Shown here piece after piece: positions 7,359 through 16,378 of a stretch of DNA of 64,000 nt; positions within the stretch are counted from its first letter, which is position 1, and each line of letters opens with the position of its first letter. The notes under the pieces were generated by a model, which worked only from the letters and a program-made list of their open reading frames with translations, did not search any database and was not told the DNA's origin. The translations under genes were made by a program, and so were the position numbers. The DNA comes from Clostridiaceae bacterium (GTDB lineage: Bacteria > Bacillota > Clostridia > Lachnospirales > Lachnospiraceae): positions 1 through 64,000 of the forward strand of contig QXXC01000022.1 of assembly GCA_009911305.1 (NCBI GenBank), written 5' to 3'.

Positions 7359-8333
7359 TTGCTGAATGAGATGAAATACGTATACGCTGTATATCAGGAA
7401 AAAAGCTTTTCAAAGGCGGCGAAAAAGCTGTATATCAGTCAGCCGGCCCTGAGCAATATGGTGCGCAAGGCGGAGAGGGAGGTGGGGGCCGCGATCTTTG
7501 ACAGGAGCACCATACCTCTTACCATCACCAAAGAGGGGGCCCATTACATTGAATCCGTTGAGGAGATCCTGTTTATTCAGAGAAATTTAAAATCGTATTT
7601 TGAAGACCTGCGGGAACTTAAGACAGGCTCGCTCTCCCTTGGGGGCTCTTCTTTTTTCTGCTCGTTTGTATTTCCGGATTTGATCGGGCGCTTCCGGGCC
7701 AGGTATCCGAATGTGACGATTGATCTTCTGGAGGGAAATGTGAAGGAGCTGCGCGAGGGGCTGGAGGACGAGACGCTTGATCTGGTGATAGAAACCGCGC
7801 TGGAGGAGAATGCCCCGGCAGTGGAACGGTATTTTTACAAAACGGAAACCCTGATTATGGCTGTGCCGGCCCTCTGGCCGATCAATAAAAAGCTTGCGCC
7901 GTACCGTCTGTCGTGCTGCGATATTATTTCAGGGAAATATGCAAAGGAGACGGTGCAGCCGGTTCCGCTGGAACATTTCAGTGAAAGCCCGTTCATCACT
8001 ATGAAACCGGGGAATGATATGTACCAGAGGGGCACAGCCATCTGCCGGAACGCGGGCTTTGTGCAGAAGACAGCCATGTATGTGGATCAGGTCCTGACCT
8101 CTGTGAATATCGCGTCCACCGGAGTAGGGGCTGTGTTCGTCCGCTCCGATATCGTGGAGTGCGTGCGGGAGCACGATCGGCTGGCGTATTATAAGCTGGG
8201 CGATCCGCTGGCAAAGAGAAATGTAACATTTGCAGTCAAAAAAGGAAGGTATATCACGTCGGCGATGAAGGAGTTTCTGCGGATGGCGGGGGTGAAGAAG
8301 AGGCAGGGGTATTCACAGGCAGAATCCCGCTGA
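7359..8333 (+). CDS. LysR family transcriptional regulator
   Basis: The 324-residue product has the N-terminal winged HTH of the LysR family (SFSKAAKKLYISQPALSNMV, residues about 16-35). A periplasmic-binding-protein-like effector domain follows from about residue 85. Such proteins sense a small molecule and activate a neighbouring gene. TTG 7359 is preferred as start because GGTGGAGG precedes it by 8 nt. The longer TTG at 7332 has no such site, and ATG 7371 would be too close to the HTH. It lies downstream of the symporter and hydrolase, the likely targets. Confidence 0.85.
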   Translation: MLNEMKYVYAVYQEKSFSKAAKKLYISQPALSNMVRKAEREVGAAIFDRSTIPLTITKEGAHYIESVEEILFIQRNLKSYFEDLRELKTGSLSLGGSSFFCSFVFPDLIGRFRARYPNVTIDLLEGNVKELREGLEDETLDLVIETALEENAPAVERYFYKTETLIMAVPALWPINKKLAPYRLSCCDIISGKYAKETVQPVPLEHFSESPFITMKPGNDMYQRGTAICRNAGFVQKTAMYVDQVLTSVNIASTGVGAVFVRSDIVECVREHDRLAYYKLGDPLAKRNVTFAVKKGRYITSAMKEFLRMAGVKKRQGYSQAESR

Positions 8334-8359
8334 ACATGGCTGCCGGTTCCGGATTTCAT

Positions 8360-8394
8360 TTTTGCTGAACTTCTTCTTTTCATTTTCAGCAAAA
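8360..8394. promoter_or_regulatory. Inverted repeat after the LysR gene
   Basis: TTTTGCTGAA and TTCAGCAAAA are perfect arms 15 nt apart, just upstream of the DUF1848 promoter. There is no T-run, so it could be an operator or a weak terminator. Confidence 0.4.
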
Positions 8395-8405
8395 TCCACT
8401 ATAAT
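8378..8405 (+). promoter_or_regulatory. Promoter of the DUF1848 gene
   Basis: A perfect TATAAT (8400-8405) has a TTTTCA (8378-8383) 16 nt upstream, followed about 55 nt later by the gene start. Confidence 0.5.
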
Positions 8406-8461
8406 AACAGGGCTGCATCAAGTGTATCTCCAGCCGTTTGGCTTTTTAAGGAAGTGAAGCC

Positions 8462-9403
8462 GTGATTTTAAGTGTCAGCCGCAGGACGGATATTCCCAAT
8501 TACTATTCGGAATGGTTTTTGAACCGGATAAAAGAGGGGTATCTGTATGTCCGCAACCCGTTCCATGCGCGTCAGGTCAGCAAAATTACAGTATCTCCGG
8601 AACGTGTGGACTGCATCGTTTTCTGGACGAAAAATCCGGAACCCATGTTTTCCAGGTTAGACGAACTGGACGCATATCCATATTATTTTCAGTTTACGCT
8701 TACCGGTTACGGCCGTGATATTGAATCTCATATTCCACATAAGAAAAAAGTGATGATTCCGATCTTTCAGACGCTGTCAGACAGAATCGGCAGGGAGAAG
8801 GTGATATGGAGATACGATCCGATCCTCTTTACCGATCGATACAGTCCGCAATATCATATCCGGGCGTTTGAACAGATTGCAAAAGAATTGCATGGATATA
8901 CATCCAAATGCGTGCTCAGCTTTGTTGATCTTTATGCTAAAAACAAAAAGAGCATGGAGGAGCTGCGCTGCTTTTCCCTGACAGAACAGGATTTAACCGC
9001 ATTCGCAGCGGAAATTGCTCAGATCGCAGACCGCTATGGTATGAGGGCTGCCTCATGTGCAGAGGCAGCCGATTGGTCATCGGTCGGAATCGAACATAGC
9101 TGCTGCATTGATAAGGAATTGATTGAACACATAAGCGGATGCAAAATCCGGGCAGGTAAAGACCGGAATCAGAGAAACGAGTGCGGGTGCATTGAAAGCA
9201 TTGACGTCGGCGCATACGATACCTGCCGAAACGGATGCCGGTATTGCTATGCAAACGACAGTCCGGAACGCGTTCTTCAAAACTGCAGATTGTATGACGC
9301 CCATTCCCCTCTTTTGTGCGGAAGTCTCACAAAAGACGACAGAATGACGGAGCGGGATGCAAAATCATGGAAGGAAAACCAGTTGACGCTTTGGGAGCTG
9401 TAA
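8462..9403 (+). CDS. DUF1848 family, radical-SAM-like Fe-S protein
   Basis: This 313-residue protein matches the DUF1848 family, whose start (ILSVSRRTDIPNYY) and FWTKNPEPMF segment are conserved. A C-terminal cysteine cluster, C-x3-C-x2-C in TCRNGCRYCYAN, looks like a radical-SAM [4Fe-4S] site placed unusually at the C-terminus. A further Cys pair, in ECGCIES, precedes it. The function of the family is not established. The start is GTG 8462 after AAGGAAG. It is a single-gene unit with its own promoter. Confidence 0.8.
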   Translation: MILSVSRRTDIPNYYSEWFLNRIKEGYLYVRNPFHARQVSKITVSPERVDCIVFWTKNPEPMFSRLDELDAYPYYFQFTLTGYGRDIESHIPHKKKVMIPIFQTLSDRIGREKVIWRYDPILFTDRYSPQYHIRAFEQIAKELHGYTSKCVLSFVDLYAKNKKSMEELRCFSLTEQDLTAFAAEIAQIADRYGMRAASCAEAADWSSVGIEHSCCIDKELIEHISGCKIRAGKDRNQRNECGCIESIDVGAYDTCRNGCRYCYANDSPERVLQNCRLYDAHSPLLCGSLTKDDRMTERDAKSWKENQLTLWEL

Positions 9404-9573
9404 ACGCGGCGGCTCCCATCATTCCCCAATTCACCTTGCAATGTCCCTCAAACAATGGTAAACTAATCGCAAATCCGGTATGTTACGCCGGATATGGGAT
9501 ATAATGGTTATGATAAACAGGGACGCAGGCAATCTCCCTATACGATAGATTTTTTGCAAAACAGGAGGCATGT

Positions 9574-10005
9574 ATGAAGCAGACCGTGCTGCTGTATAAT
9601 TTTACAGATCCAGACCGCCTGGCAAAAGTAAAACAGGCGTTGCTGCCGCTGGGGTTCCGGCTTAAGGCCGTACAGAAGGAGGATTACAGAAGGCCGGTGG
9701 GAGCGCTGGCCGGCGTGAAGGGCATGGAGGACGAGGCCGCCGCCGAACCTCTGGGCGGAGAGGGCGCTGAGGGCAGGGCGTTTGATTTTAATGACGAGAT
9801 GGCGGTGATGGCGGGCTTCACATCCGCGCAGGTGGACGCGCTCATACGGGCGCTGCGCCGGGTCGGGGTCGGGCGCATTGATTATAAGGCGGTTTTAACG
9901 CCATATAATAAGAACTGGGATTCGGTAAGACTGTACCGCGAGATACGAAAGGAGCATGAGAGCATGTCGGCGGCCGCGGATGAGAGGCAGCGCCGCGTGA
10001 CGTAA
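9574..10005 (+). CDS. DUF3783 domain protein
   Basis: A 143-residue soluble protein. It begins with a short beta-alpha unit (VLLYNFTDPDRLAKVKQALL), and the second half has the DUF3783 signature (MAVMAGFTSAQVDALIRALR, then DYKAVLTPYNKNW). The middle is an Ala/Gly/Glu-rich linker. The family occurs in gut Clostridia and its function is unknown. The start follows AGGAGG. It stands 37 nt upstream of the polyphosphate phosphotransferase gene, so the two are probably co-transcribed. Confidence 0.7.
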   Translation: MKQTVLLYNFTDPDRLAKVKQALLPLGFRLKAVQKEDYRRPVGALAGVKGMEDEAAAEPLGGEGAEGRAFDFNDEMAVMAGFTSAQVDALIRALRRVGVGRIDYKAVLTPYNKNWDSVRLYREIRKEHESMSAAADERQRRVT

Positions 10006-10042
10006 GGCAGAGTCCTGAAATTTTTGCAAGGAGGGGAAACAT

Positions 10043-11554
10043 ATGCTGGAGAAGGTGGATTTGGAAAAGAGTGTGGACAGGGAGTCCTATAAGAGGGTGA
10101 GCGACGAGCTGAGCGCGCGCCTTGGCGTCCTGCAGAGGAAATGCAAGGCGGAGAAGATTCCGGTGATCATTGTGTTCGAGGGCCTGGATGCCGCGGGGAA
10201 GGGCGTGCAGATAAACCGGCTGATTAAGCCGCTGGATCCCAGAGGCTTTGATGTGTATGCCAGCCGGAAAGCGGGCGAGGAGGAGCGGATGCGCCCGTTT
10301 TTGTGGCGTTACTGGACCAGGACGCCGGAGAACGGGCGGATTGCCATTTTCGACAGGAGCTGGTACAGCCGCGTGACAAAGGATCGGTTTGACAAGCGCA
10401 TAAAGCGCGGGGAGCTTGAAGGGGCGTTTGGCGATATCCTGTCCTTTGAAAAGCAGCTCACCGACGGCGGATGCGTGATTATCAAGCTGTTTCTCTATAT
10501 CTCCAGGGAAGAGCAGAAAAAACGTTTTAAAAAGCTTACAGAGAACCGGGAGACAGCCTGGCGGGTGTCCGAAGCGGACTGGAAGAGGAATAAGGAGTAC
10601 GACAGATATCTGACCATGAATGAGGAGATGCTCCAGCGCACGGATACGGGAAATGCGCCGTGGACGATCATTGAGGCCACGGATAAGAATTATGCGGCGA
10701 TGAAGATCATGGCCACTGTGGCGGATCGCCTGGAGTATGAGCTGGGGCAGCGGGAGGAGGAAAAGACGGATACAGCCAAACGCCTCCATGCGCCCATCCC
10801 GGCGGACCGCTTTAAAAACGGGGCGCTTTCCGGGGCGGATCTGTCAAAATCCCTGAAGCCGGAGGCGTACCGCGAAGAGCTGGACAAGCTCCAGAAGCGC
10901 CTGGAATACCTGCACAGCGAGATTTACCGGCTGCGGATCCCGGTGGTCATCGGGTTCGAGGGCTGGGACGCGGCCGGAAAGGGAGGCGCGATCCGCCGTC
11001 TGACGAGCCATCTGGATCCCAGGGGATACAAGGTGAACCCCACCGCGGCTCCCAATGACGTGGAGCGGGTCCATCACTATCTCTGGCGTTTCTGGAACAA
11101 CATGCCAAAGGCCGGCCACATCGCTATTTTTGACCGCACATGGTACGGGCGCGTCATGGTAGAGCGCATCGAGGGCTTCTGCCGCGAGGAGGACTGGAGG
11201 CGGGCCTATCAGGAGATCAATGAGATGGAAGCCCACATGGCGAATTTCGGGGCCGTGGTCCTGAAATTCTGGCTTCACATTGACAGGGACGAGCAGGAAA
11301 AGCGGTTTAAGGAGCGCATGGAGGATCCGGCAAAGCAGTGGAAGATCACGGACGAGGACTGGAGAAACCGCGAGAAATGGGATGCCTATGAGACAGCAGT
11401 CAATGAGATGCTGGTGCGCACCTCCACCACCTACGCCCCCTGGACGATCGTGGAGGGCAACTCCAAATATTACGCCAGGGTAAAGGTTGTAAAAACTGTG
11501 GTGGAAGCCCTGGAACAGAAAATAAAAGAAGTGGAAAAAGAGAACAGAGGATGA
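10043..11554 (+). CDS. pap: Polyphosphate:AMP phosphotransferase (two-domain PPK2)
   Basis: The enzyme moves phosphate from polyphosphate to AMP, making ADP and linking polyphosphate stores to energy charge. The 503 residues form two PPK2 domains, the arrangement known for class II PAP. The first has a Walker A-like FEGLDAAGKG at about 46-54, and the second has FEGWDAAGKGG at about 305-315. Each is followed by LDPRGF or LDPRGY and by an IAIFDRSWY or IAIFDRTWY lid segment. The start follows AAGGAGGGG. The stop overlaps the next gene by ATGA, so translation is coupled to the flavoprotein. Confidence 0.88.
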   Translation: MLEKVDLEKSVDRESYKRVSDELSARLGVLQRKCKAEKIPVIIVFEGLDAAGKGVQINRLIKPLDPRGFDVYASRKAGEEERMRPFLWRYWTRTPENGRIAIFDRSWYSRVTKDRFDKRIKRGELEGAFGDILSFEKQLTDGGCVIIKLFLYISREEQKKRFKKLTENRETAWRVSEADWKRNKEYDRYLTMNEEMLQRTDTGNAPWTIIEATDKNYAAMKIMATVADRLEYELGQREEEKTDTAKRLHAPIPADRFKNGALSGADLSKSLKPEAYREELDKLQKRLEYLHSEIYRLRIPVVIGFEGWDAAGKGGAIRRLTSHLDPRGYKVNPTAAPNDVERVHHYLWRFWNNMPKAGHIAIFDRTWYGRVMVERIEGFCREEDWRRAYQEINEMEAHMANFGAVVLKFWLHIDRDEQEKRFKERMEDPAKQWKITDEDWRNREKWDAYETAVNEMLVRTSTTYAPWTIVEGNSKYYARVKVVKTVVEALEQKIKEVEKENRG

Positions 11555-12798
11555 AACGTATTATAGTGATCGGCGGGGGCGCGGCCGGGATGGCGGCCGC
11601 CATCGCCTGCGGGGAGGCCGGCGCGCCGGCGCTGCTGCTTGAAAAAAATGAAAAGCTTGGCAGGAAGCTTTATATTACCGGAAAGGGCCGGTGCAATGTG
11701 ACGAACGCCTGCGATATAGAGGAATTCTTCGGTCATGTGGCGACCAACGCAAGGTTCCTCTACAGCGCCTTTTACGGCTTTACAAACCGGGATATGATGA
11801 GCCTTCTGGAGGAATGCGGCTGCGCCCTTAAAACCGAGCGGGGCGGCCGGGTATTTCCGGTATCGGACAAGGCGTCAGACGTCACGGCCGCTCTGTCGGG
11901 ACGGCTCCGCAGGCTTAAGACGGATATCCGCTTAAACGAGGAGGTCAGGGAGCTATGGATGGAGGATGGGCGGCTAAACGGCGTGATCCTGACACAGGGG
12001 AACCAAAAGCTGGCCGCGGACGCAGTGATTATTGCCACAGGCGGCCTTTCCTACCCGGGCACCGGATCTACGGGAGACGGCTACCGCATGGCCGCACAGG
12101 CCGGCCACCGCGTCACCGACCTGTCCCCGGCCCTGACGCCGTTTGAGACGTCGGAGGACGTCGGAGAAAGCCTTCAGGGCCTAGCTCTAAAGAACATCGA
12201 GGCAGTGGTGCTGGATGGGAAAAAGGAGCTTTACCGGGAGTTTGGGGAAATGCTGTTCACCCATTTCGGCGTATCCGGCCCGGTGCTTTTAAGCGCCAGC
12301 AGCTATGCGGCCCGTTACCTGAAAAAGCGGCCGCTCACCCTGGCGGTTGACTTAAAGCCGGCCCTTACCGGGGAACAGCTTGACGCCCGTATTCTCCGCG
12401 ACTTTGAGGAGGGCAAAAACCGGCAGTTTAAGCATGCCCTGGACCGTCTGTTTCCAGCGAGGCTGATCCCGGTCATGATCCGGCGCAGCGGCATTTCCCC
12501 GGAAAAAAGGGTCAATGAGATTACCCGCGCAGAGCGGAGACGTCTTGTGGAGGAGACAAAGCGGTTCTGCCTGACGCTGACCGGGCTGCGGGGGTATCAG
12601 GAGGCCATCATCACCCAGGGCGGCGTGAATGTGAAGGAGATCAACCCGTCAACGATGGAGTCAAAGAGGCTTTCCGGGCTCTATTTTGCAGGGGAGGCGC
12701 TTGACCTGGATGCAGTTACCGGAGGGTTTAACTTACAGATCGCCTGGTCTACGGGGATGCTGGCAGGCAGGAGCGCGGCGGCTTCAGAGCGTGTTTGA
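11551..12798 (+). CDS. HI0933/YhiN-type NAD(P)/FAD-dependent oxidoreductase
   Basis: This 415-residue flavoprotein begins with the FAD-binding dinucleotide fold IVIGGGAAGMAAAIA (residues 4-18). It carries the family signatures KLYITGKGRCNVTNA and ATGGLSYPGTGSTGDGY, and it ends with YFAGEALDLDAVTGGFNLQI and AWSTGM. The substrate is unknown for this family; a BaiN-like flavin reductase activity has been reported for relatives. It overlaps the pap stop by 4 nt. The last residues and the TGA stop are encoded by a MITE-tip palindrome (SERV then TGA), so the natural C-terminus may have been replaced. Confidence 0.82.
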   Translation: MKRIIVIGGGAAGMAAAIACGEAGAPALLLEKNEKLGRKLYITGKGRCNVTNACDIEEFFGHVATNARFLYSAFYGFTNRDMMSLLEECGCALKTERGGRVFPVSDKASDVTAALSGRLRRLKTDIRLNEEVRELWMEDGRLNGVILTQGNQKLAADAVIIATGGLSYPGTGSTGDGYRMAAQAGHRVTDLSPALTPFETSEDVGESLQGLALKNIEAVVLDGKKELYREFGEMLFTHFGVSGPVLLSASSYAARYLKKRPLTLAVDLKPALTGEQLDARILRDFEEGKNRQFKHALDRLFPARLIPVMIRRSGISPEKRVNEITRAERRRLVEETKRFCLTLTGLRGYQEAIITQGGVNVKEINPSTMESKRLSGLYFAGEALDLDAVTGGFNLQIAWSTGMLAGRSAAASERV

Positions 12799-12809
12799 GA
12801 CACGCTCCA
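12786..12809. repeat. Mini-palindrome carrying the stop codon of a flavoprotein
   Basis: A 21 bp palindrome (GAGCGTGT, TTGAG, ACACGCTC) differs from that at 3920-3940 by two bases and has CA on both sides. The TGA inside it ends the preceding gene. Confidence 0.6.
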
Positions 12810-12963
12810 GAGCTCATTGCGGGATCCTGGCTTTTGAAAACGGGAGCAGGAGAAAAAGGATACAAAAGAGTACGGAAGGAACACACAAGAGCGCGCCGGG
12901 GATTTGGGGATTTACGCCCCGCTTTGGCTGCGCCGGCTTATTTGAGGAAGGGAGAAGAATACC

Positions 12964-13653
12964 ATGCCGATGAATATTGCAATCGACGGCCCGGCCGGGG
13001 CAGGCAAAAGCACGGCGGCCAGGATGGTGGCAGAGAAGTTTGGCTATATTTATGTAGATACCGGCGCAATGTACCGGGCTATGGCTCTTTATATGCTGCG
13101 GGAGGGGATCGATCCGGCGGATCAGGAGGCGGTGGAGGCAGCCTGCGGGGCGGCCGATATTTCTCTGGAATACAGGGACGGCGTCCAGCAGGTTCTGTTA
13201 AACGGTGAGAATGTGACGCATGAGATCCGCACCGCCGGAGTGAGCCGGACGGCGTCGGCTGTGTCTGCGTACGGCGCGGTGCGCGTGAAGCTGGTCGAGC
13301 TTCAGAGGAAGCTGGCCGGGCGGCGCGATGTGGTGATGGACGGCCGCGATATCGGGACCGCGGTGCTTCCCAATGCGGATTTAAAGGTGTACTTAACGGC
13401 AAGCGCCCATGTCCGCGCGCTGCGGCGCTTTAAGGAGCTTTCAGCGGCCGGCCAGGCGGACGTAAGCCTTGACGGGGTGGAGGCGGAGATTACCGCCAGG
13501 GATAAGCAGGATATGGAGCGGACGATTTCTCCGCTTAAGCGGGCGGAGGACGCGGTGCTTCTGGACACCTCGGATATGTCCCTTGAGCAGGTGGTGTCCG
13601 AGCTTGAGGAGCTGATAGAGGACGCAGGCAGCCGGGGCTGCTGCGGTTGTTGA
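12964..13653 (+). CDS. cmk: Cytidylate kinase
   Basis: This enzyme phosphorylates CMP and dCMP with ATP in pyrimidine salvage. The 229-residue protein has the P-loop GPAGAGKST (9-17), the YVDTGAMYRA substrate segment, DGRDIGT in the CMP-binding region, and the lid RDKQDMERT-SPL. Translation could start at ATG 12964 or ATG 12970; GGGAGAAG upstream suits either. The C-terminus has a Cys-rich tail (GCCGC). It heads a cmk-ispH-rpsA cluster, a conserved order in Clostridia. A 165 nt gap without genes separates it from the upstream flavoprotein. Confidence 0.93.
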   Translation: MPMNIAIDGPAGAGKSTAARMVAEKFGYIYVDTGAMYRAMALYMLREGIDPADQEAVEAACGAADISLEYRDGVQQVLLNGENVTHEIRTAGVSRTASAVSAYGAVRVKLVELQRKLAGRRDVVMDGRDIGTAVLPNADLKVYLTASAHVRALRRFKELSAAGQADVSLDGVEAEITARDKQDMERTISPLKRAEDAVLLDTSDMSLEQVVSELEELIEDAGSRGCCGC

Positions 13654-13665
13654 GGTTTTAAGCGG

Positions 13666-14517
13666 ATGGAAGTCATTGTGGCAAAGACAGCCGGCTTCTG
13701 CTTTGGCGTGAAGCGGGCGGTGGAATGCGTATATGAGCAGCTTGCGGCCGGCAGGAAGCCGATTTTTACCTTTGGCCCCATTATCCACAATGAAGAGGTG
13801 GTGCGGGATCTGGAGGAGCGGGGCGTCCGCGTCCTTAAGACCGTGGAGGAGCTGAAGGCGCTTAAGGAAGGCGTCGTGGTCATCCGCTCCCACGGAGTGG
13901 GGAAGGAGATTTACGATATCCTGGAGAAAAACGGGGTGGAGCTTGCGGATGCGACCTGTCCCTTTGTGAAAAAGATCCACCGGATCGTGAGGGAGCAGAC
14001 AGCGGCCGGGCGGCGCGTGATCATCGTGGGAAATGAGCGTCATCCGGAGGTGGAAGGAATAAAAGGCTGGGGAAACGGCGATACTTTAGTAATTGAGAAC
14101 GCGGAGCAATTTGAAAAAATGCCCGTGAAACAAGGGGAAAAGCTGTGCCTCGTGGCTCAGACGACATTTAACTACAATAAATTTCAAGATTTAGTTGAAA
14201 AAATTTCTAAAAAGCGTTATGATATACTTGTTTTAAATACGATTTGCAATGCAACACAGGAGAGACAGGTGGAAGCGGGGCGGATCGCGTCAGAGGTGGA
14301 TGTAATGATTGTAATCGGAGGACGAAACAGTTCCAACACCCAGAAGCTGTACGAGATTTGCCGCAGGGAATGTAAGGATACGTACTATATCCAGACACTG
14401 AGTGATTTCAAACCTGAGAAGGCAGGTACTGTGCGCAGCGTAGGTATTACGGCAGGGGCGTCAACCCCGAATTATATTATCGAGGAGGTTCATACTAATG
14501 TCAGAATTAAGTTTTGA
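13666..14517 (+). CDS. ispH: 4-hydroxy-3-methylbut-2-enyl diphosphate reductase
   Basis: IspH (LytB) makes IPP and DMAPP in the last step of the MEP isoprenoid pathway, using a [4Fe-4S] cluster. The three cluster cysteines are C12 (AGFCFGVKRAVE), C98 (DATCPFVKK) and C194 (NTICNATQERQ). The protein has 283 residues, typical for the single-domain form. In many Clostridia IspH is fused to ribosomal protein S1. Here it ends separately and overlaps the S1 gene by 20 nt in another frame. A short run around 14160-14255 is distinctly AT-rich with different codons, unlike the rest of the gene. Confidence 0.95.
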   Translation: MEVIVAKTAGFCFGVKRAVECVYEQLAAGRKPIFTFGPIIHNEEVVRDLEERGVRVLKTVEELKALKEGVVVIRSHGVGKEIYDILEKNGVELADATCPFVKKIHRIVREQTAAGRRVIIVGNERHPEVEGIKGWGNGDTLVIENAEQFEKMPVKQGEKLCLVAQTTFNYNKFQDLVEKISKKRYDILVLNTICNATQERQVEAGRIASEVDVMIVIGGRNSSNTQKLYEICRRECKDTYYIQTLSDFKPEKAGTVRSVGITAGASTPNYIIEEVHTNVRIKF

Positions 14518-15634
14518 ACAAATGTTTGAAGAATCATCAATTAAGCGATTACGTGCAGGAGAGGCAGTAACTGGTCAGGTTATCGGCGTAAAAGAAGATG
14601 AAATCATTCTCAGTATCGCTGGAAGCAAGTCTGAGGGCATTATCACCCGCAGCGAGTTTACGAATGAGCCGAATGTGGACCTGACAACCAGAGTTTCCGT
14701 GGGCGACGAGCTGGAGGCAAAGGTTTTGAAAGTAAACGACGGCGAGGGCATGGCGTCCTTATCCTATAAGAGGCTTGCGGCAGACAAGGGCTTAAAGCGC
14801 TTAAAAGAGGCTTTTGAGAATAAGGAAGTCCTGACCGAGAAGGTAACCCAGGTTATGGAAAAGGGCCTTGTAGTGGAGGTAGAGGGAACGAGAGTATTTA
14901 TTCCTGCCAGTATGGTTTCCGATACCTACGACAAGGATTTATCAAAATATGCAGGCCAGGAGATTGAATTCGTAGTGACAGAGTTCAACCCGAGCGGCAG
15001 AAGAAGCAGGATCATCGGCGATCGCAAGCAGCTCATGATCGAAAAGAAGGCGGCGATGCAGAAGGAATTATTCGAGCGCATCGAAGTAGGCCAGACCGTA
15101 GAGGGCGCAGTGAAGAATGTGACCGATTTCGGCGCGTTCATCGATCTTGGCGGCGCGGACGGCCTCCTGCACATCTCCGAGATGTCCTGGGGCAGGGTAG
15201 AGAACCCGAAGAAGGTATTCAAAGTAGGCGATCAGGTGAGAGCCCTGATCAAGGATATCAACGGAGAGAAGATTGCTTTAAGCCTTAAGTTCCCGGAGAC
15301 GAATCCGTGGGCAAAGGCAGCCGTGAATTATGCGGCGGGCAATGTCGTAGAGGGCAGAGTGGCCCGCATGACCGATTTCGGCGCCTTTGTTGAGCTGGAG
15401 CCGGGCGTGGACGCGCTCTTACATGTATCACAGATTTCCAGAGAGCATGTGGATAAGCCGTCCGACGTGCTGAGCGTAGGCCAGATCATCAGAGCCAGAG
15501 TCGTTGATTTCAATGAGGCGGACAGAAAGATCAGCCTCAGCATGAAAGCGCTGGAGTCCCAGAACAATTCACAGGATGCGGATATCGCGGATGTGGATAT
15601 CGACGCAGTGGCTGCCAGTCAGGATGCAGAATAA
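14498..15634 (+). CDS. rpsA: S1 RNA-binding domain protein, ribosomal protein S1 homologue
   Basis: The 378-residue protein has four S1 RNA-binding domains, at about residues 20-87, 103-172, 190-258 and 275-345, with repeats such as VKNVTDFGAFIDLGGADGLL and VARMTDFGAFVELEPGVDAL. S1 helps ribosomes bind mRNA; clostridial forms have fewer domains than the six of E. coli. GAGGAGG lies 10 nt before ATG 14498, inside the end of ispH. The 20 nt overlap suggests translational coupling and looks like an unfused form of the known IspH-S1 fusion. A terminator follows. Confidence 0.9.
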   Translation: MSELSFEQMFEESSIKRLRAGEAVTGQVIGVKEDEIILSIAGSKSEGIITRSEFTNEPNVDLTTRVSVGDELEAKVLKVNDGEGMASLSYKRLAADKGLKRLKEAFENKEVLTEKVTQVMEKGLVVEVEGTRVFIPASMVSDTYDKDLSKYAGQEIEFVVTEFNPSGRRSRIIGDRKQLMIEKKAAMQKELFERIEVGQTVEGAVKNVTDFGAFIDLGGADGLLHISEMSWGRVENPKKVFKVGDQVRALIKDINGEKIALSLKFPETNPWAKAAVNYAAGNVVEGRVARMTDFGAFVELEPGVDALLHVSQISREHVDKPSDVLSVGQIIRARVVDFNEADRKISLSMKALESQNNSQDADIADVDIDAVAASQDAE

Positions 15635-15692
15635 ACAGCGCTGTGCACAGGGCCGCGGCCGGTGCAGACGATTTTAAAACAAAATAAGGGGG

Positions 15693-15734
15693 GATCCGCT
15701 TTTCTGCCTTTTAGCGGGGCAGGGGAGCGGATTC
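15693..15734 (+). terminator. Terminator-like hairpin after rpsA
   Basis: GATCCGCT and AGCGGATTC, with an inner CTGCC and GGCAG, form a stem. T-rich tracts follow further downstream rather than immediately. Confidence 0.45.
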
Positions 15735-15856
15735 AGGAGAAGAGCCTTTCCTTTTTGTAAAAGAGGCGTATTCCTGTTTTTTAGATGGGAGTGCGGATTT
15801 TCATGCAAAAGGGGGAGGTTTTTTTTAACTGAGGGTGGAAGATCAGTGAAAAGGTC

Positions 15857-15993
15857 GCCTGTGCCAGTTCTATATCCATCAGGAACCCCGCTTCCGCTCG
15901 GAGAAAAGCGCAGCGGACGCTAAGCTCGAAAAGACCTCGCTAAGCGCCGGCGGTTTTCTACGGGTTCCTTATGGATATAGAACTGGCACAGGC
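15857..15993. repeat. Twin hairpin element, copy A
   Basis: The 23 bp arms at 15857-15879 and 15971-15993 (left arm begins GCCTGTGCCAGTTC) are perfect inverted repeats. Inside lie GGAACCC and GGGTTCC and a roughly 75 bp core with the direct repeats CGCTAAGC twice. Copy B at 16379-16516 has the same core in reverse orientation but entirely different arms, again perfectly self-complementary. There is no open reading frame. It is an undetermined folded DNA or RNA element. Confidence 0.8.
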
Positions 15994-16092
15994 TGCGTTA
16001 TTGGCTGGCCGTGTGTCCGTGCGATTCGAGTTTTATACAAAAGTTTTTATGTACAATGTTATTGTTCAGGATTCATTCCATATGATTTTATC
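15994..16092. other. Non-coding spacer
   Basis: An AT-rich spacer between hairpin copy A and the MITE. No gene, promoter or repeat is evident apart from the target duplication at its right end. Confidence 0.5.
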
Positions 16093-16324
16093 GTAAACGG
16101 TAGATAGGTTCTTTCCAGTGTTTGTTGAATACACCATATTAAACCACTGCTTTGTTAAGCAAAAGCGTATAGTAACATTATTTTGGGGACTAAATAACCT
16201 GATTGTAGAAAAATATTGCAGCCCAAAAAGCATATGAGGTATCGTTTATACATTGCAACCGCCACTTTTTTAAGCTAAAGTCAACAAAACTTGGAAAGAA
16301 CCGATCTACCGTTTATATTTTATC
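16085..16324. mobile_element. 224 bp MITE with 8 bp target duplication
   Basis: Terminal inverted repeats of about 36 bp (left begins TAAACGGTAGATAGGTTC at 16094; the right ends GATCTACCGTTTA at 16315) bound an AT-rich non-coding centre. ATTTTATC occurs directly on both sides (16085-16092 and 16317-16324), the mark of a transposition event. The 8 bp duplication suits families such as ISL3 or IS256; no transposase for it lies in the window. Confidence 0.8.
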
Positions 16325-16378
16325 TGTGTGTCCTGCATTCAAAGCATCAATCAAAATCCTCCGCTTGCCGATAGCGTA

